Origin: an uncultured Pelagibacteraceae bacterium
Lineage (GTDB): Bacteria; Pseudomonadota; Alphaproteobacteria; Pelagibacterales; Pelagibacteraceae
Assembly (NCBI GenBank): GCA_902525625.1
Contig: CABZHM010000004.1
Coordinates: forward strand, 1 to 64,000
Length of the DNA stretch: 64,000 nucleotides
Reading direction: 5' to 3'
Shown: positions 9,488 to 18,689 of the stretch, piece by piece
Position numbering within the stretch: position 1 is the stretch's first letter
Layout of the letters: every line of letters begins with the position of its first letter
Notes under the pieces: generated by a model
The model's input: only the letters and a program-made list of their open reading frames with translations
Told to the model about the DNA's origin: nothing
The model's database searches: none
Made by a program: the position numbers and the translations under genes

Positions 9488-10372
9488 TTGATGATCAAAA
9501 AAGTAAAAATTGGGATTATTCAAAATAAAATTTCAGATAATTTTCAAAAAAATTTAATTTCAGCTATAAAAAGTATAAAGAAAGCAGCGTCAAAAAAAGC
9601 CAAGATAATTTGTATGCCAGAACTGTTTTTATCAAATTATTTTTGTCAAACGGAAAGTCATTCTAATTTTAAGCTAGCAGAAAAAATACCAGGTAAAACT
9701 ACAAAAATATTTTGTGAATTAGCAAAAGAATTACAAATAGTATTAATGATTTCATTATTTGAAAAAAAAACGCACGGTTTTTATCATAACACTAGTATAA
9801 TTATTAGTGAAAAAGGTAAAATTTTATCTAAATATAGAAAAATGCATATTCCAGATGATCCTGGTTATTATGAAAAATTTTATTTCACTCCTGGCGACTT
9901 AGGTTTTAAATCTATAAAAACTAAGTTTGGTAAAATTGGACCTTTGATATGTTGGGATCAGTGGTTTCCTGAGGCTGCAAGGTTGACTGCACTAAAAGGT
10001 GCACAAATAATTTTTTACCCTACTGCCATTGGTTGGCATCCTAAAGAAAAAAAGGAATTTGGAAAGACTCAATTAAACTCTTGGATAACAATGCAAAAAT
10101 CGCACGCAATTGCAAACGGCACTTACGTAGTTGCAGTAAACAGAGTTGGTATTGAAAAAAAAGGAAATAAAAAAATAGAGTTTTGGGGAAACTCAATGAT
10201 AATTGATCCAAGTGGAAAAATAATTGGAAAACTAGGCAATAAAAAAGAGGAAATATTAATCCGTGAAATAGATTACAAAAAAATCGATACCACTAGAGAA
10301 CATTGGCCCTTTTTAAGGGATAGAAGAATCGACTTTTACAAAGGTATACTAAAAAATCCTGTAGATGAATGA
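9488..10372 (+). CDS. aguB: N-carbamoylputrescine amidohydrolase
   Basis: Nitrilase-superfamily enzyme converting N-carbamoylputrescine to putrescine, CO2 and ammonia. The Glu-Lys-Cys triad is visible: Glu45 in MPELFLSNYF, Lys118 in KYRKMHIPDDPGYYEKFYFTPGD, and Cys155 in LICWDQWFPEAARL. The stretch HIPDDPGYYEKFYFTPGD is characteristic of AguB rather than of other nitrilases. Length 294 is typical. It starts right after the stop of the previous gene and its end overlaps aguA by 8 bp, which supports joint action in the agmatine route. Confidence 0.92.
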   Translation: MMIKKVKIGIIQNKISDNFQKNLISAIKSIKKAASKKAKIICMPELFLSNYFCQTESHSNFKLAEKIPGKTTKIFCELAKELQIVLMISLFEKKTHGFYHNTSIIISEKGKILSKYRKMHIPDDPGYYEKFYFTPGDLGFKSIKTKFGKIGPLICWDQWFPEAARLTALKGAQIIFYPTAIGWHPKEKKEFGKTQLNSWITMQKSHAIANGTYVVAVNRVGIEKKGNKKIEFWGNSMIIDPSGKIIGKLGNKKEEILIREIDYKKIDTTREHWPFLRDRRIDFYKGILKNPVDE

Positions 10373-11417
10373 GGAGCTTAAAAAATTCAGAATGCCTGCT
10401 GAATGGGAACCTCAAAAATCAGTTTGGATTGCTTGGCCATATAATAAAAATGATTGGCCAGGTTTATATAAATTTATTCCTAAAGTAATTTTAGAAATTA
10501 TATTTATTATTTCAAAAAGTCTTAAGGTTAATTTGATTGTTAACAAAAAAATAACAAATATTAAAAAGCTAATAAATTCTAATAAAATTACAAATATCAA
10601 ATTTCATAATATTAAAACTGATAGAATATGGTTAAGAGACTCCGGGCCAATATTTATAACAAATAGAAAAGATAATAAAAAAATGATTTTAAATTTTGGT
10701 TTTAATGGATGGTCAAAATACAGTAATTACAAAAATGACAATAAAATCAATAATAAAATCAGTAAAATTTTTAATTTGGAAAAGATTGATCCAATAATTA
10801 AAAAAAATGGAAAAACTAAAAAAATAATAATGGAAGGAGGTGCATTTGATATAAATGGCTCAGGATCAATTCTATTAACTGAGGAGTGTTTACTGAGCAA
10901 AACTCAGGAAAGAAATAAAGATTTTATCAAAAAAGATTACGAGGAACTATTTAGAAAGTATTTGAATATAAAAAACTTTATATGGCTTAAAAAAGGGATC
11001 GCAGGTGATGATACACACGGACATGTTGATGACATAACGAGATTTGTCTCTGGAAATACAATTATGACTGCGATTGAGACTAATAAGAAAGATAAAAATT
11101 ACAAAAACTTAAGTGAAAATTTAAAAATTTTAAAAGAAAGTAAAAATGAGAAAGGGAAAAAATTCAAGATCATAAAGGTACCTATGCCATCACCTATCTA
11201 TATAAAGAACACAAGAGTTCCTGCAAGTTATATGAATTTTTATATTTGTAATAAAAAAGTACTACTTCCAATATTTAAAGTTAAAGAAGACATTATAGCC
11301 ATTAAAATATTTAAAGACTTTTTTAGAAAAAAGAAAGTTCAAACAATTGATTGCAGTAAATTGATATGGGGATTTGGTGCTATTCACTGCATGACCCAAC
11401 AAGAACCTAAAATTTAG
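10365..11417 (+). CDS. aguA: agmatine deiminase
   Basis: Guanidino-group-modifying enzyme that hydrolyses agmatine to N-carbamoylputrescine and ammonia. Landmarks are MPAEWEPQKSVWIAWPYNKNDWPG near the N-terminus, DRIWLRDSGPIFI, EGGAFDINGSGSILLTEECLL, GDDTHGHVDDITRFV and the C-terminal nucleophile Cys342 in WGFGAIHCMTQQEP. Length 350 is normal. It overlaps aguB by 8 bp and is last in the operon. Its stop at 11417 abuts the stop of the convergent yhhQ-like gene with no spacer. Together with aguB it gives a second route to putrescine; arginine decarboxylase, which makes agmatine, is not in this window. Confidence 0.93.
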   Translation: MNEELKKFRMPAEWEPQKSVWIAWPYNKNDWPGLYKFIPKVILEIIFIISKSLKVNLIVNKKITNIKKLINSNKITNIKFHNIKTDRIWLRDSGPIFITNRKDNKKMILNFGFNGWSKYSNYKNDNKINNKISKIFNLEKIDPIIKKNGKTKKIIMEGGAFDINGSGSILLTEECLLSKTQERNKDFIKKDYEELFRKYLNIKNFIWLKKGIAGDDTHGHVDDITRFVSGNTIMTAIETNKKDKNYKNLSENLKILKESKNEKGKKFKIIKVPMPSPIYIKNTRVPASYMNFYICNKKVLLPIFKVKEDIIAIKIFKDFFRKKKVQTIDCSKLIWGFGAIHCMTQQEPKI

Positions 11418-11966
11418 TTAGGCTGCTTTTAATGTACCTAATAATAGTCTAAAAGGTATAAGCATAACTAAGGCAACGAAAATTTTAACTGTTAAATCTC
11501 CTAATGAAAGAGTGATCCAAGGTATTCCTGTTCCATAAAATGATATCGAGAAGAATAAAAAAGTATCTACTGTTGAGCCAATTAAAGACGATGTTAAAGG
11601 AGCTATGTACCATTTTTTTTTTCTCAACTGATCAAAAATTTGAACATCTAAAAGTTGAGCGATTATAAATGCTGTCCCTGATCCTATTGCAATTCTAATT
11701 GAAATAAAATCAGTAAAATTTGTCGAGAATATTAATGTAAACAAAATTCCTATAGTAAAACCAATATATACAATCTTTCTAGCCACAATTTTTCCAAAAG
11801 ATCTATTGGCCAAGTCTGTGATCAAAAAAGCAATGGGATAACTAAAAGCACCATAAGTTAATAGCTCTTCTAAACCATAATAGTTAATTGGGAACTGAAC
11901 TAAGTAATTTGAGGCTAAAACTACAACCCCCATAATCAATGAGAGTAACAAAAATAATTTATTCAT
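11418..11966 (-). CDS. yhhQ: queuosine precursor transporter (YhhQ/VUT family)
   Basis: Membrane protein of 182 residues of the VUT/YhhQ family, whose characterised member imports queuosine precursors such as preQ0. About six hydrophobic segments are visible. Family landmarks are GAFSYPIAFLITDLANRSFG near residue 40 and IASGTAFIIAQLLD-like and LIGSTVDTFLFF segments. The ATG at 11966 shares a base with the rpmB stop, so the two are probably co-transcribed. Substrate is inferred from the family only. Confidence 0.85.
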   Translation of the reverse strand: MNKLFLLLSLIMGVVVLASNYLVQFPINYYGLEELLTYGAFSYPIAFLITDLANRSFGKIVARKIVYIGFTIGILFTLIFSTNFTDFISIRIAIGSGTAFIIAQLLDVQIFDQLRKKKWYIAPLTSSLIGSTVDTFLFFSISFYGTGIPWITLSLGDLTVKIFVALVMLIPFRLLLGTLKAA

Positions 11967-12280
11967 CAGGCGTTTTTAGATTGGATTATTTTTTTTTGAA
12001 ATGGTGATTTAATTAAAATACTTTTCTTTAATTTTTTCAATCTTGGTGATAAATTTTTTTTTTTTACAGTCTTTAAAAATTCGTCAAAGCTACCTCTCTT
12101 GTCAACTGATCTTACTCCAGCATTACTGACTCTTAATTTTAAACTTCTTTTTAGAAGTTCACTAGTGAACTTAACTTTTTTTAAATTTGGTAAAAATCTT
12201 CTTTTTGTCTTATTGTTAGCGTGACTAACATTATGACCTTTCATTGGAATTTTCCCAGTAAGTTCACATTTTTTTGACAT
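11966..12280 (-). CDS. rpmB: 50S ribosomal protein L28
   Basis: Large-subunit protein L28. The N-terminus [30 protein letters not shown] is diagnostic, followed by [22 protein letters not shown]. Length is 104 residues, slightly above the 78-98 usual for the family because of a basic C-terminal tail. A strong promoter precedes it inside the 58-bp gap after pyrD, so it can be transcribed on its own. Confidence 0.96.
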   Translation of the reverse strand: MSKKCELTGKIPMKGHNVSHANNKTKRRFLPNLKKVKFTSELLKRSLKLRVSNAGVRSVDKRGSFDEFLKTVKKKNLSPRLKKLKKSILIKSPFQKKIIQSKNA

Positions 12281-12291
12281 AATAAACTGAC

Positions 12292-12320
12292 TATATAAGA
12301 TTAGAAAATGCTTGCGTCAA
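12292..12320 (-). promoter_or_regulatory. sigma70-type promoter of rpmB
   Basis: On the minus strand a TTGACG -35 box (12320-12315) and a TATATA -10 box (12297-12292) are separated by exactly 17 bp. Transcription would start near 12285, only a few bases before the rpmB ATG at 12280, so the leader would be very short. Confidence 0.65.
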
Positions 12321-12338
12321 GTTTATAAAATTTGAAGC

Positions 12339-13385
12339 TTATTTTTTTCCTATAATTTCTGAGAAATTCTTAACACCGTCTTTTATCAGTAATTCCTTAA
12401 GCTCTTTTTTAATTAAATTTACAATATTAGGCCCTCTATAAACCATTCCTGTGTAAAGTTGAACATAATTGGCACCCGCTAAAAATTTTTCATAAGCGCT
12501 TTTTCCTGAATCAACTCCACCAACACCTATAATTTTAATTCTGCCATTGAGAATTTTGTAAAATTTATTAATTAAATTAGTAGATTTTTCCTCAATTGGT
12601 TTTCCAGATAGACCCCCTTTTTGGTGCTTTTGTATATTATTTAAACTATCCCTAGTTGAGTCTGAAGTATTTGAAATAATAACAACCTCAATATTATTAT
12701 TCAATAATACATCTGAAATGTTATTAATTTCTTTATCTTTTATATCAGGAGAAACTTTTACTGCTAATGGAACTGATGAATTTAATTCTTTTTTTTCATT
12801 CTCTATTTCTTTTAACAATTCATTTAATTTCGATTGATCGTGAAAATTTCGCAGATCTTCAGTATTTGGTGAAGAAATATTTATAGTAATATAATCAGCA
12901 ACATCATGGAAGATTTTAAGACACTTTAAGTAGTCCTCAAGTCTATTTTCAGAATCTTTATTTGGTCCAATATTTATACCTAGTAAACCAATTTGTTTAT
13001 TAGATTTAATTCTATGGACTATATTTTCTGCACCAGAGTTATTAAAGCCAAGTCTATTTATTAATGCCTCATCCTCCTCTAATCTAAATACTCTTGGTTT
13101 AGGATTTCCGTATTGCTTTAAAGGAGTTATAGTACCCGCCTCTACAAATCCGAACCCCAATTTAAATAATGAATTATATACTTCAGCATTTTTATCAAAA
13201 CCTGCTGCCATACCAATAGGATTTTCTAATTTTTTATTAAATAATTTTGCTTCAAACAAGGGATTATTTTTTTCACGATCTAAAATATTTGGAATAAAAT
13301 TAAATTTTAATGATTTTATAGCCAAATTATGGGCTGTCTCTGGATCTAATTTAAAAATTAAAGATCTTAAGTTTGAAAACATCAT
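12339..13385 (-). CDS. pyrD: dihydroorotate dehydrogenase (quinone), class 2
   Basis: Membrane-associated flavoenzyme oxidising dihydroorotate to orotate with quinone, fourth step of pyrimidine synthesis. Class 2 features are the N-terminal membrane-binding helix (MFSNLRSLIFKLDPETAHNLAI), NPIGMAAGFDKNAEV, FVEAGTITPLKQYGNPKPRVFRL, NRLGFNNSGA, ITINISSPNT and GGLSGKPI with IGVGGVDSG. Length 348 is usual. Its start overlaps the end of lysS by 4 bp. Confidence 0.96.
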   Translation of the reverse strand: MMFSNLRSLIFKLDPETAHNLAIKSLKFNFIPNILDREKNNPLFEAKLFNKKLENPIGMAAGFDKNAEVYNSLFKLGFGFVEAGTITPLKQYGNPKPRVFRLEEDEALINRLGFNNSGAENIVHRIKSNKQIGLLGINIGPNKDSENRLEDYLKCLKIFHDVADYITINISSPNTEDLRNFHDQSKLNELLKEIENEKKELNSSVPLAVKVSPDIKDKEINNISDVLLNNNIEVVIISNTSDSTRDSLNNIQKHQKGGLSGKPIEEKSTNLINKFYKILNGRIKIIGVGGVDSGKSAYEKFLAGANYVQLYTGMVYRGPNIVNLIKKELKELLIKDGVKNFSEIIGKK

Positions 13386-14944
13386 TTTACTCTTTTTTGT
13401 ATAAGATCTTTTGTTTCTTGGACACCAAAAAAACTTATAAAAAATCCCATTCGTGGTCCATTTTGGTCACCAAAAACAACCTCATAAATCAATTTAAACC
13501 AGTCTCTTAAATTATTTGAGTATCCATTTTCTTTACCAGTTGAATAAATTAATGTTTGGATATCTTCTGGTGACATTTCATCATTACAATTATCTAATGT
13601 ACTAACTAAAGCTTTAAGTGCAATTTTTTCATCATTATTAGGTATTTTATATTTTTTTTGTTTTTTTATGACATCGTTAAAATATTTAATTGCATATCCT
13701 ACTAAATCATTAAAAATTGGATAATCTTTTTCCTCAATATCTTTTTTATATTTCTTTACAAATTTCCATAGAAGCTCTTTACTATCAGCATTACTTGTTT
13801 CAACAAGATTCAAAAGCATTGAAAAGGACATTATCATTTTTTCTTTGGGAACCTTACTATCATGTACATGCCATATAGGATTCATTAACAACTTCAAATC
13901 ATCTTGATTTTTCGCCTTATCCAATAATTCTAGATATTCATCAACAGTTTTTGAAACAATTTCTTTATAAAGTTTTTTAGCTCTTTTGGGATTTTGATAC
14001 ATGTATAAAGAAAGACTTTCTGGTGAAGCATATTTTAGCCATTGATCAATCGTAATTCCATTTCCCTTTGATTTAGAAATTTTCTCTCCTTTTTCATCCA
14101 AAAATAATTCATAAGCGAATCCAGATGGATTTGTTTTTCCTATTAGTTTTATTATTTTTGAGGATAAAATTGCGCTCTCAATAAGATCTTTTCCATACAT
14201 CTCAAAATCTACATCTAAAGCATACCATCTCATCGCCCAATCTACTTTCCATTGAAGCTTGCAATTACCATCTAAAATACTCATCTCTAAATCTTTCCCA
14301 TTATTATCAAAAATTATTATCGATTTTTCTTTATTCATTTCTTTCATTGGAATTTCTAAAACATGACCTGTATCAGGACAAATTGGTAAAAAAGGACAAT
14401 ATGTTTTCTGACGCTCCTTTCCCAATGTTGGCAATATAATATTCATAATTCCATCATAATTTTTAAAAATTTCTTGAAGTGATGAATTAAAATAACCTGA
14501 CTTGTAGAGTTTTGTTGAACTTTTAAAACTATATTTAAAGTTAAAATTATCTAAAAAACTTTTAAGCATTTGATTATTATGCTCTCCAAAGCTATCAAAC
14601 TTTTTAAACGGGTCTGGAACTTTAGTTAGTGGTTTATGTAAATTTTCTTCAAGCAATTCTTTATTTGGTACATTGTCTGGAACTTTTCTAAGTCCATCCA
14701 TATCATCAGAAAAGGTAATAATTTCAGTAGGAAGATCGATAAGATGTTTCAAGGCATTAACAATCATTGAGGTTCTAGCAACTTCACCAAAAGTTCCTAT
14801 GTGGGGAAGTCCACTTGGGCCGTAACCTGTTTGTAGAGTAATTTTACCCTTTTTTTCTATTATGGACTTTCTTTCTCGAAGCATTTTTTTTGCCTCGACA
14901 AAAGGCCATGAACTTGTTTTCTCTAAATTTTCTTTTTTTATCAT
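13382..14944 (-). CDS. lysS: class I lysyl-tRNA synthetase
   Basis: Charges tRNA-Lys. This is the class I, archaeal-type enzyme (LysK), not the class II LysS of E. coli. It has the HIGH-like motif GPSGLPHIGTFGEV near residues 43-56, the block TEIITFSDDMDGLRKVPDN and the KMSKS-like motif EKISKSKGNGI near 290. Length 520 fits. Class I LysRS is common in Alphaproteobacteria. It overlaps pyrD by 4 bp and diverges from trkH across 88 bp. Confidence 0.94.
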   Translation of the reverse strand: MIKKENLEKTSSWPFVEAKKMLRERKSIIEKKGKITLQTGYGPSGLPHIGTFGEVARTSMIVNALKHLIDLPTEIITFSDDMDGLRKVPDNVPNKELLEENLHKPLTKVPDPFKKFDSFGEHNNQMLKSFLDNFNFKYSFKSSTKLYKSGYFNSSLQEIFKNYDGIMNIILPTLGKERQKTYCPFLPICPDTGHVLEIPMKEMNKEKSIIIFDNNGKDLEMSILDGNCKLQWKVDWAMRWYALDVDFEMYGKDLIESAILSSKIIKLIGKTNPSGFAYELFLDEKGEKISKSKGNGITIDQWLKYASPESLSLYMYQNPKRAKKLYKEIVSKTVDEYLELLDKAKNQDDLKLLMNPIWHVHDSKVPKEKMIMSFSMLLNLVETSNADSKELLWKFVKKYKKDIEEKDYPIFNDLVGYAIKYFNDVIKKQKKYKIPNNDEKIALKALVSTLDNCNDEMSPEDIQTLIYSTGKENGYSNNLRDWFKLIYEVVFGDQNGPRMGFFISFFGVQETKDLIQKRVK

Positions 14945-15032
14945 TAGTAAACTTAATAAATTCTCTAAATTCCGAACAACTTAATTCTTATAGAGTTGAA
15001 ATTTATTTACCATAAAATAATGTTCTTTCAAA

Positions 15033-16472
15033 ATGTCTAATTATAAAACTGTTTTTTTCACACTTGGAATTCTGCAAATAATACTCGGAATTTTTATGTT
15101 CATTCCAGTCGGTGTACAATTTTTATATAATGAAATTGATTCCTCCTTTTTTGGTTCTTCAATAGTAACTATCGTTTTTGGAACTTTATTTTTTCTATCA
15201 AACCTAGATCACAATAAAAAATTAAATCTTCAGCAGGCCTTTTTATTAACTGCTTTATCTTGGTTAAGTATTGCTATATTTGGTTCACTTCCATTTTTGT
15301 TCTCAAGTATTAATTTTTCATTTACGAATGCATTTTTTGAGAGCATGTCTGGTATTACTACTACAGGCTCTACTATTATTTCTAACCTTGAGAATATGCC
15401 AAGAAGTATTTTATTATGGAGAGCATTACTTCAGTGGTTGGGTGGCATTGGTATCATTGTAATGGCAATCACATTGATGCCAATTATGAATGTTGGTGGT
15501 ATGCAACTATTTAAAATTTCAAATAATGACTCATCTGAAAAAATTCTACCAAAATCAAAAGAAATAGCATTAAGATTAATACTTGTTTACACAGCACTAA
15601 CAATATTTTGTGCAACGTCTTACAAAATCTTTGGAATGAATTTCTTCGATAGTATAACTCACTCTATGACTACAATAGCTACCGGGGGATTTTCGAACTA
15701 CAATGAGTCGTTAGGTTTCTTTGATAGTAGATTTATTGAAAGTTCAGCAATAATTTTCATATTATTAGGGAGTATTCCTTTTATTTCCTACATAAAATTT
15801 TTAAATGGAGATAGAGAAATTTTTTTTAAAGATATACAAATCAAAACATTTTTAAAAATAATCTTTTTTTCAATAGTAATTTTATCGATTTATCTGAATT
15901 TTAATGAGTCAATTAAATTTGATTTTATTGCAGTTTTATTTAACGTAATTTCAATATTAACTGGTACAGGTTATGTCAACGCTCAATTTGATAGTTGGGG
16001 AAGTTTTTCACTCGTATTATTCTTAATATTAATGTTTATAGGTGGTTGTGCAGGTTCGACAACATGTGGTGTTAAAATATTTAGAATCCAAATTTTATAC
16101 TCTTTTGTGATTAATAATTTAAAGAAAATTATTTATCCAAAGGGGGTTTTTATTCTTAAGTATGATCAAAACCCAATCGATAATAAATTTATTTCGTCAA
16201 TAATTTCTTTTATTTATTTGTATCTAATTCTATTTTTTCTTCTGGCTGTTATGCTATCTTTAACTGGACTCGATTTTGTAACTTCAATTTCTGGAGCAGC
16301 TACATCAATATCCAACGTTGGACCAGGTTTAGGTTCGACTATAGGTCCCAATGGGGATTTTTCTTCAATACCAAACATATCAAAATGGATATTATGTTTA
16401 GGAATGATTTTAGGAAGACTAGAATTATTTGCAATATTGGTTTTATTTTTACCCTCATTCTGGAGAAATTAA
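15033..16472 (+). CDS. trkH: Trk-type potassium uptake protein TrkH
   Basis: Inner-membrane pore subunit of the Trk potassium uptake system. The 479-residue protein is strongly hydrophobic with the four repeated pore-loop regions of the Trk/Ktr family: ESMSGITTTGSTI, THSMTTIATGGFSNYNES, VISILTGTGYVNAQFD and AATSISNVGPGLG, each with a selectivity-filter glycine. FIGGCAGSTTCGVKIFR precedes the last repeat, as in TrkH. The NAD-binding TrkA subunit is not in the window. It ends 3 bp before the AmpG-like gene. Confidence 0.93.
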   Translation: MSNYKTVFFTLGILQIILGIFMFIPVGVQFLYNEIDSSFFGSSIVTIVFGTLFFLSNLDHNKKLNLQQAFLLTALSWLSIAIFGSLPFLFSSINFSFTNAFFESMSGITTTGSTIISNLENMPRSILLWRALLQWLGGIGIIVMAITLMPIMNVGGMQLFKISNNDSSEKILPKSKEIALRLILVYTALTIFCATSYKIFGMNFFDSITHSMTTIATGGFSNYNESLGFFDSRFIESSAIIFILLGSIPFISYIKFLNGDREIFFKDIQIKTFLKIIFFSIVILSIYLNFNESIKFDFIAVLFNVISILTGTGYVNAQFDSWGSFSLVLFLILMFIGGCAGSTTCGVKIFRIQILYSFVINNLKKIIYPKGVFILKYDQNPIDNKFISSIISFIYLYLILFFLLAVMLSLTGLDFVTSISGAATSISNVGPGLGSTIGPNGDFSSIPNISKWILCLGMILGRLELFAILVLFLPSFWRN

Positions 16473-16475
16473 ATT

Positions 16476-17936
16476 ATGAAAAGTATTAATATTTTTTTTG
16501 AGAAAAAACCTTTAAAAATGATTTGTTTAGGATTCTCATCTGGGCTTCCAATATTACTGGTTTTTTCAACTCTTTCGGTTTGGCTCGTTAAGGCAGGAAT
16601 AAGTAGAAGCACTGTAACATTATTCAGCTGGGCAGGATTTGCGTATGCATTTAAATATCTATGGTCACCACTTGTAGATAATTACAAATTACCAATCTTT
16701 AAAAAATTTGGTCATAGAAGAAGCTGGCTCTTATTTTCTCAATTTTTAATTATTATTGCATTAATATTAACTGCATTTACAGATCCCAAAGAAAGTCTAT
16801 TTTTTACTGCTTTATTCATTACAATTCTAGCCTTTTTTAGTGCAACTCAAGATATTCTGATTGATGCTTTTAGAATTGAGTCTGCTCCACAATCCTTGCA
16901 AGGTCCATTATCTTCTATGTACATAGCTGGTTATAGAATTGCGATGCTTGTTGCAGGTGCTGGAAGCTTATGGTTGGCATCCTTTTTTGGGACAGAAATC
17001 TATGACCAAAATGTATGGAAAAAAGTTTATCTAATTATGTCTTTGTTCATGTTTGTTGGAGTTTTTGCAACATTCATATCAGATGAGCCAAAATTAAAAA
17101 GAAATTTAAATTCTTACAATCATGTAAAATTTCTGATAACCATCTTCATTGCTGTAATAGGTTTTATTTATTTGTACTCAGTTATAGATAGCCCTTTTGA
17201 AAAAAAAGATGTTTTAATAAATTTTTTATTTTCATTATCAAGATTGATAATTTGTTTTGTTTTTTCGTATTTGATAATTTCTTTACTTATATTGATACAA
17301 TTTGCTCCCAAAAATAAAATTTCAAAGAGTTATATGGGTCCAATTTTAAATTTTATTCAAAGATATGGAAAATTTGCATTTTTAATACTTATTTTAATTT
17401 CGCTATATAGAATTGCTGATATCGTAATGGGTGTAATGGCGAATATATTCTATTTAGAAAAAGGTTATAAAATTTCAGACATTGCAACTTATTCAAAATT
17501 TTTTGGGGTTTTTGCTACAATATTTGGTGGATTTATTGGGGGTTATTGCTCATATAAATTTGGCACAATGAAATGCTTATTCTTTGGTGCCTTGATTGCT
17601 GCTTTAAGTAATTTGTTGTTTGCATGGTTAGCAGTATCTCCAATCAGCATTAACTTTTTAATTGCGGTGATAACAGCTGATAATATATCTAGTGGATTTG
17701 CTGGAGCTGCCTTCGTAATCTATTTATCAGGCTTAACCTCAATTAAGTTTACTGCAACGCAATATGCTTTATTCAGCTCCATAATGTTATTTTTACCCAA
17801 ATTGATTGCAGGATATGCTGGTAGCTGGGTCGACATTATGGGATATCCATATTTTTTTTCTTTAACTGCACTTTTAGGATTGCCTGTTCTCATTTTAATA
17901 TTTTGGATCAGTAAAGTGGCCCCAATAAAAAAATAA
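16476..17936 (+). CDS. AmpG-like major facilitator permease
   Basis: Twelve-helix MFS permease of 486 residues resembling AmpG, the importer of anhydro-muropeptides during cell-wall recycling. The N-terminal GFSSGLPILLVFSTLSVWLV, then FAYAFKYLWSPLVDNYKLP, GHRRSWLLFSQ and FFSATQDILIDAFRIE are the usual AmpG-type blocks, including the Gln-Asp in TM4. The gene abuts the next one, a cytoplasmic NlpC/P60 peptidase, which fits a recycling role. Substrate is inferred; this family also contains transporters of unknown cargo. Confidence 0.8.
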   Translation: MKSINIFFEKKPLKMICLGFSSGLPILLVFSTLSVWLVKAGISRSTVTLFSWAGFAYAFKYLWSPLVDNYKLPIFKKFGHRRSWLLFSQFLIIIALILTAFTDPKESLFFTALFITILAFFSATQDILIDAFRIESAPQSLQGPLSSMYIAGYRIAMLVAGAGSLWLASFFGTEIYDQNVWKKVYLIMSLFMFVGVFATFISDEPKLKRNLNSYNHVKFLITIFIAVIGFIYLYSVIDSPFEKKDVLINFLFSLSRLIICFVFSYLIISLLILIQFAPKNKISKSYMGPILNFIQRYGKFAFLILILISLYRIADIVMGVMANIFYLEKGYKISDIATYSKFFGVFATIFGGFIGGYCSYKFGTMKCLFFGALIAALSNLLFAWLAVSPISINFLIAVITADNISSGFAGAAFVIYLSGLTSIKFTATQYALFSSIMLFLPKLIAGYAGSWVDIMGYPYFFSLTALLGLPVLILIFWISKVAPIKK

Positions 17937-18689
17937 ATGAAATACAATTTCTTAAATACATCTATATCTAATTTATACACTAGACCATCTAGTAAAGCAG
18001 AGGTTAGTTCACAAATAATATACGGAGAAAAGTTTAGAATATTATCAAAGCAAAAAAGTTGGATAAAAATCAAAACTAGTTATGATAATTATGTTGGTTT
18101 TATAAAAAATAGTAATTTCAAAAAAAAATTTAAACCAGTTAAAAAGGTATGTAAGTTAAAAGCCAAAATTTATAAAAAAGTAAAAAAAAATTTTTTACCT
18201 ACAAATCAGTTCTTATATTTTGCATCAGGAATAACTGTAATAAGTAAAAATAAAGCTTTTGTTCAATTTGAAGATAACAAATGGTTAAGAAATAAGGATT
18301 TAAGAGAAATTACACATTTTGAAAAAGATTATAAAAAAATTTTAAAATTATTTCTCAATTCTAAATATAAATGGGGTGGTAAGACAGCTGACGGTATTGA
18401 TTGTTCTGCATTAATACAAATATACTATTATTACAATAGAATTTTTTTTCCTAGAGATTCAAAAGATCAAGCAAAATATTGTAAAAAAAAAATAAGTAAA
18501 AATTTGTCAGAGGGAGATATCATCTTTTGGAGAGGACATGTAGGAATGTGTCTTAATAAACATCAATTTATTCATGCTTATGGTCCCAGAAAAAAAGTTG
18601 TAATAATGACAACGAAATTTACTATTATGTTGATTGATAAAACAGCTAAATTAAATATTATAAAAATTAGTAATATTAAAAAATATTAA
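17937..18689 (+). CDS. NlpC/P60 peptidase with N-terminal SH3 domains
   Basis: Cysteine peptidase of 250 residues. Two SH3b-like domains (about 5-56 and 70-125) precede an NlpC/P60 domain with Cys146 (GIDCSALIQ), His191 (RGHVGMCL) and His203 (FIHAYGP). There is no signal peptide or membrane segment, so it should act in the cytoplasm. This architecture is that of YkfC-type gamma-D-glutamyl-L-diamino-acid endopeptidases that degrade murein peptides. It starts on the base after the stop of the AmpG-like gene, suggesting import followed by degradation of muropeptides. The 3' end overlaps convergent tyrA by 4 bp. Confidence 0.87.
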   Translation: MKYNFLNTSISNLYTRPSSKAEVSSQIIYGEKFRILSKQKSWIKIKTSYDNYVGFIKNSNFKKKFKPVKKVCKLKAKIYKKVKKNFLPTNQFLYFASGITVISKNKAFVQFEDNKWLRNKDLREITHFEKDYKKILKLFLNSKYKWGGKTADGIDCSALIQIYYYYNRIFFPRDSKDQAKYCKKKISKNLSEGDIIFWRGHVGMCLNKHQFIHAYGPRKKVVIMTTKFTIMLIDKTAKLNIIKISNIKKY

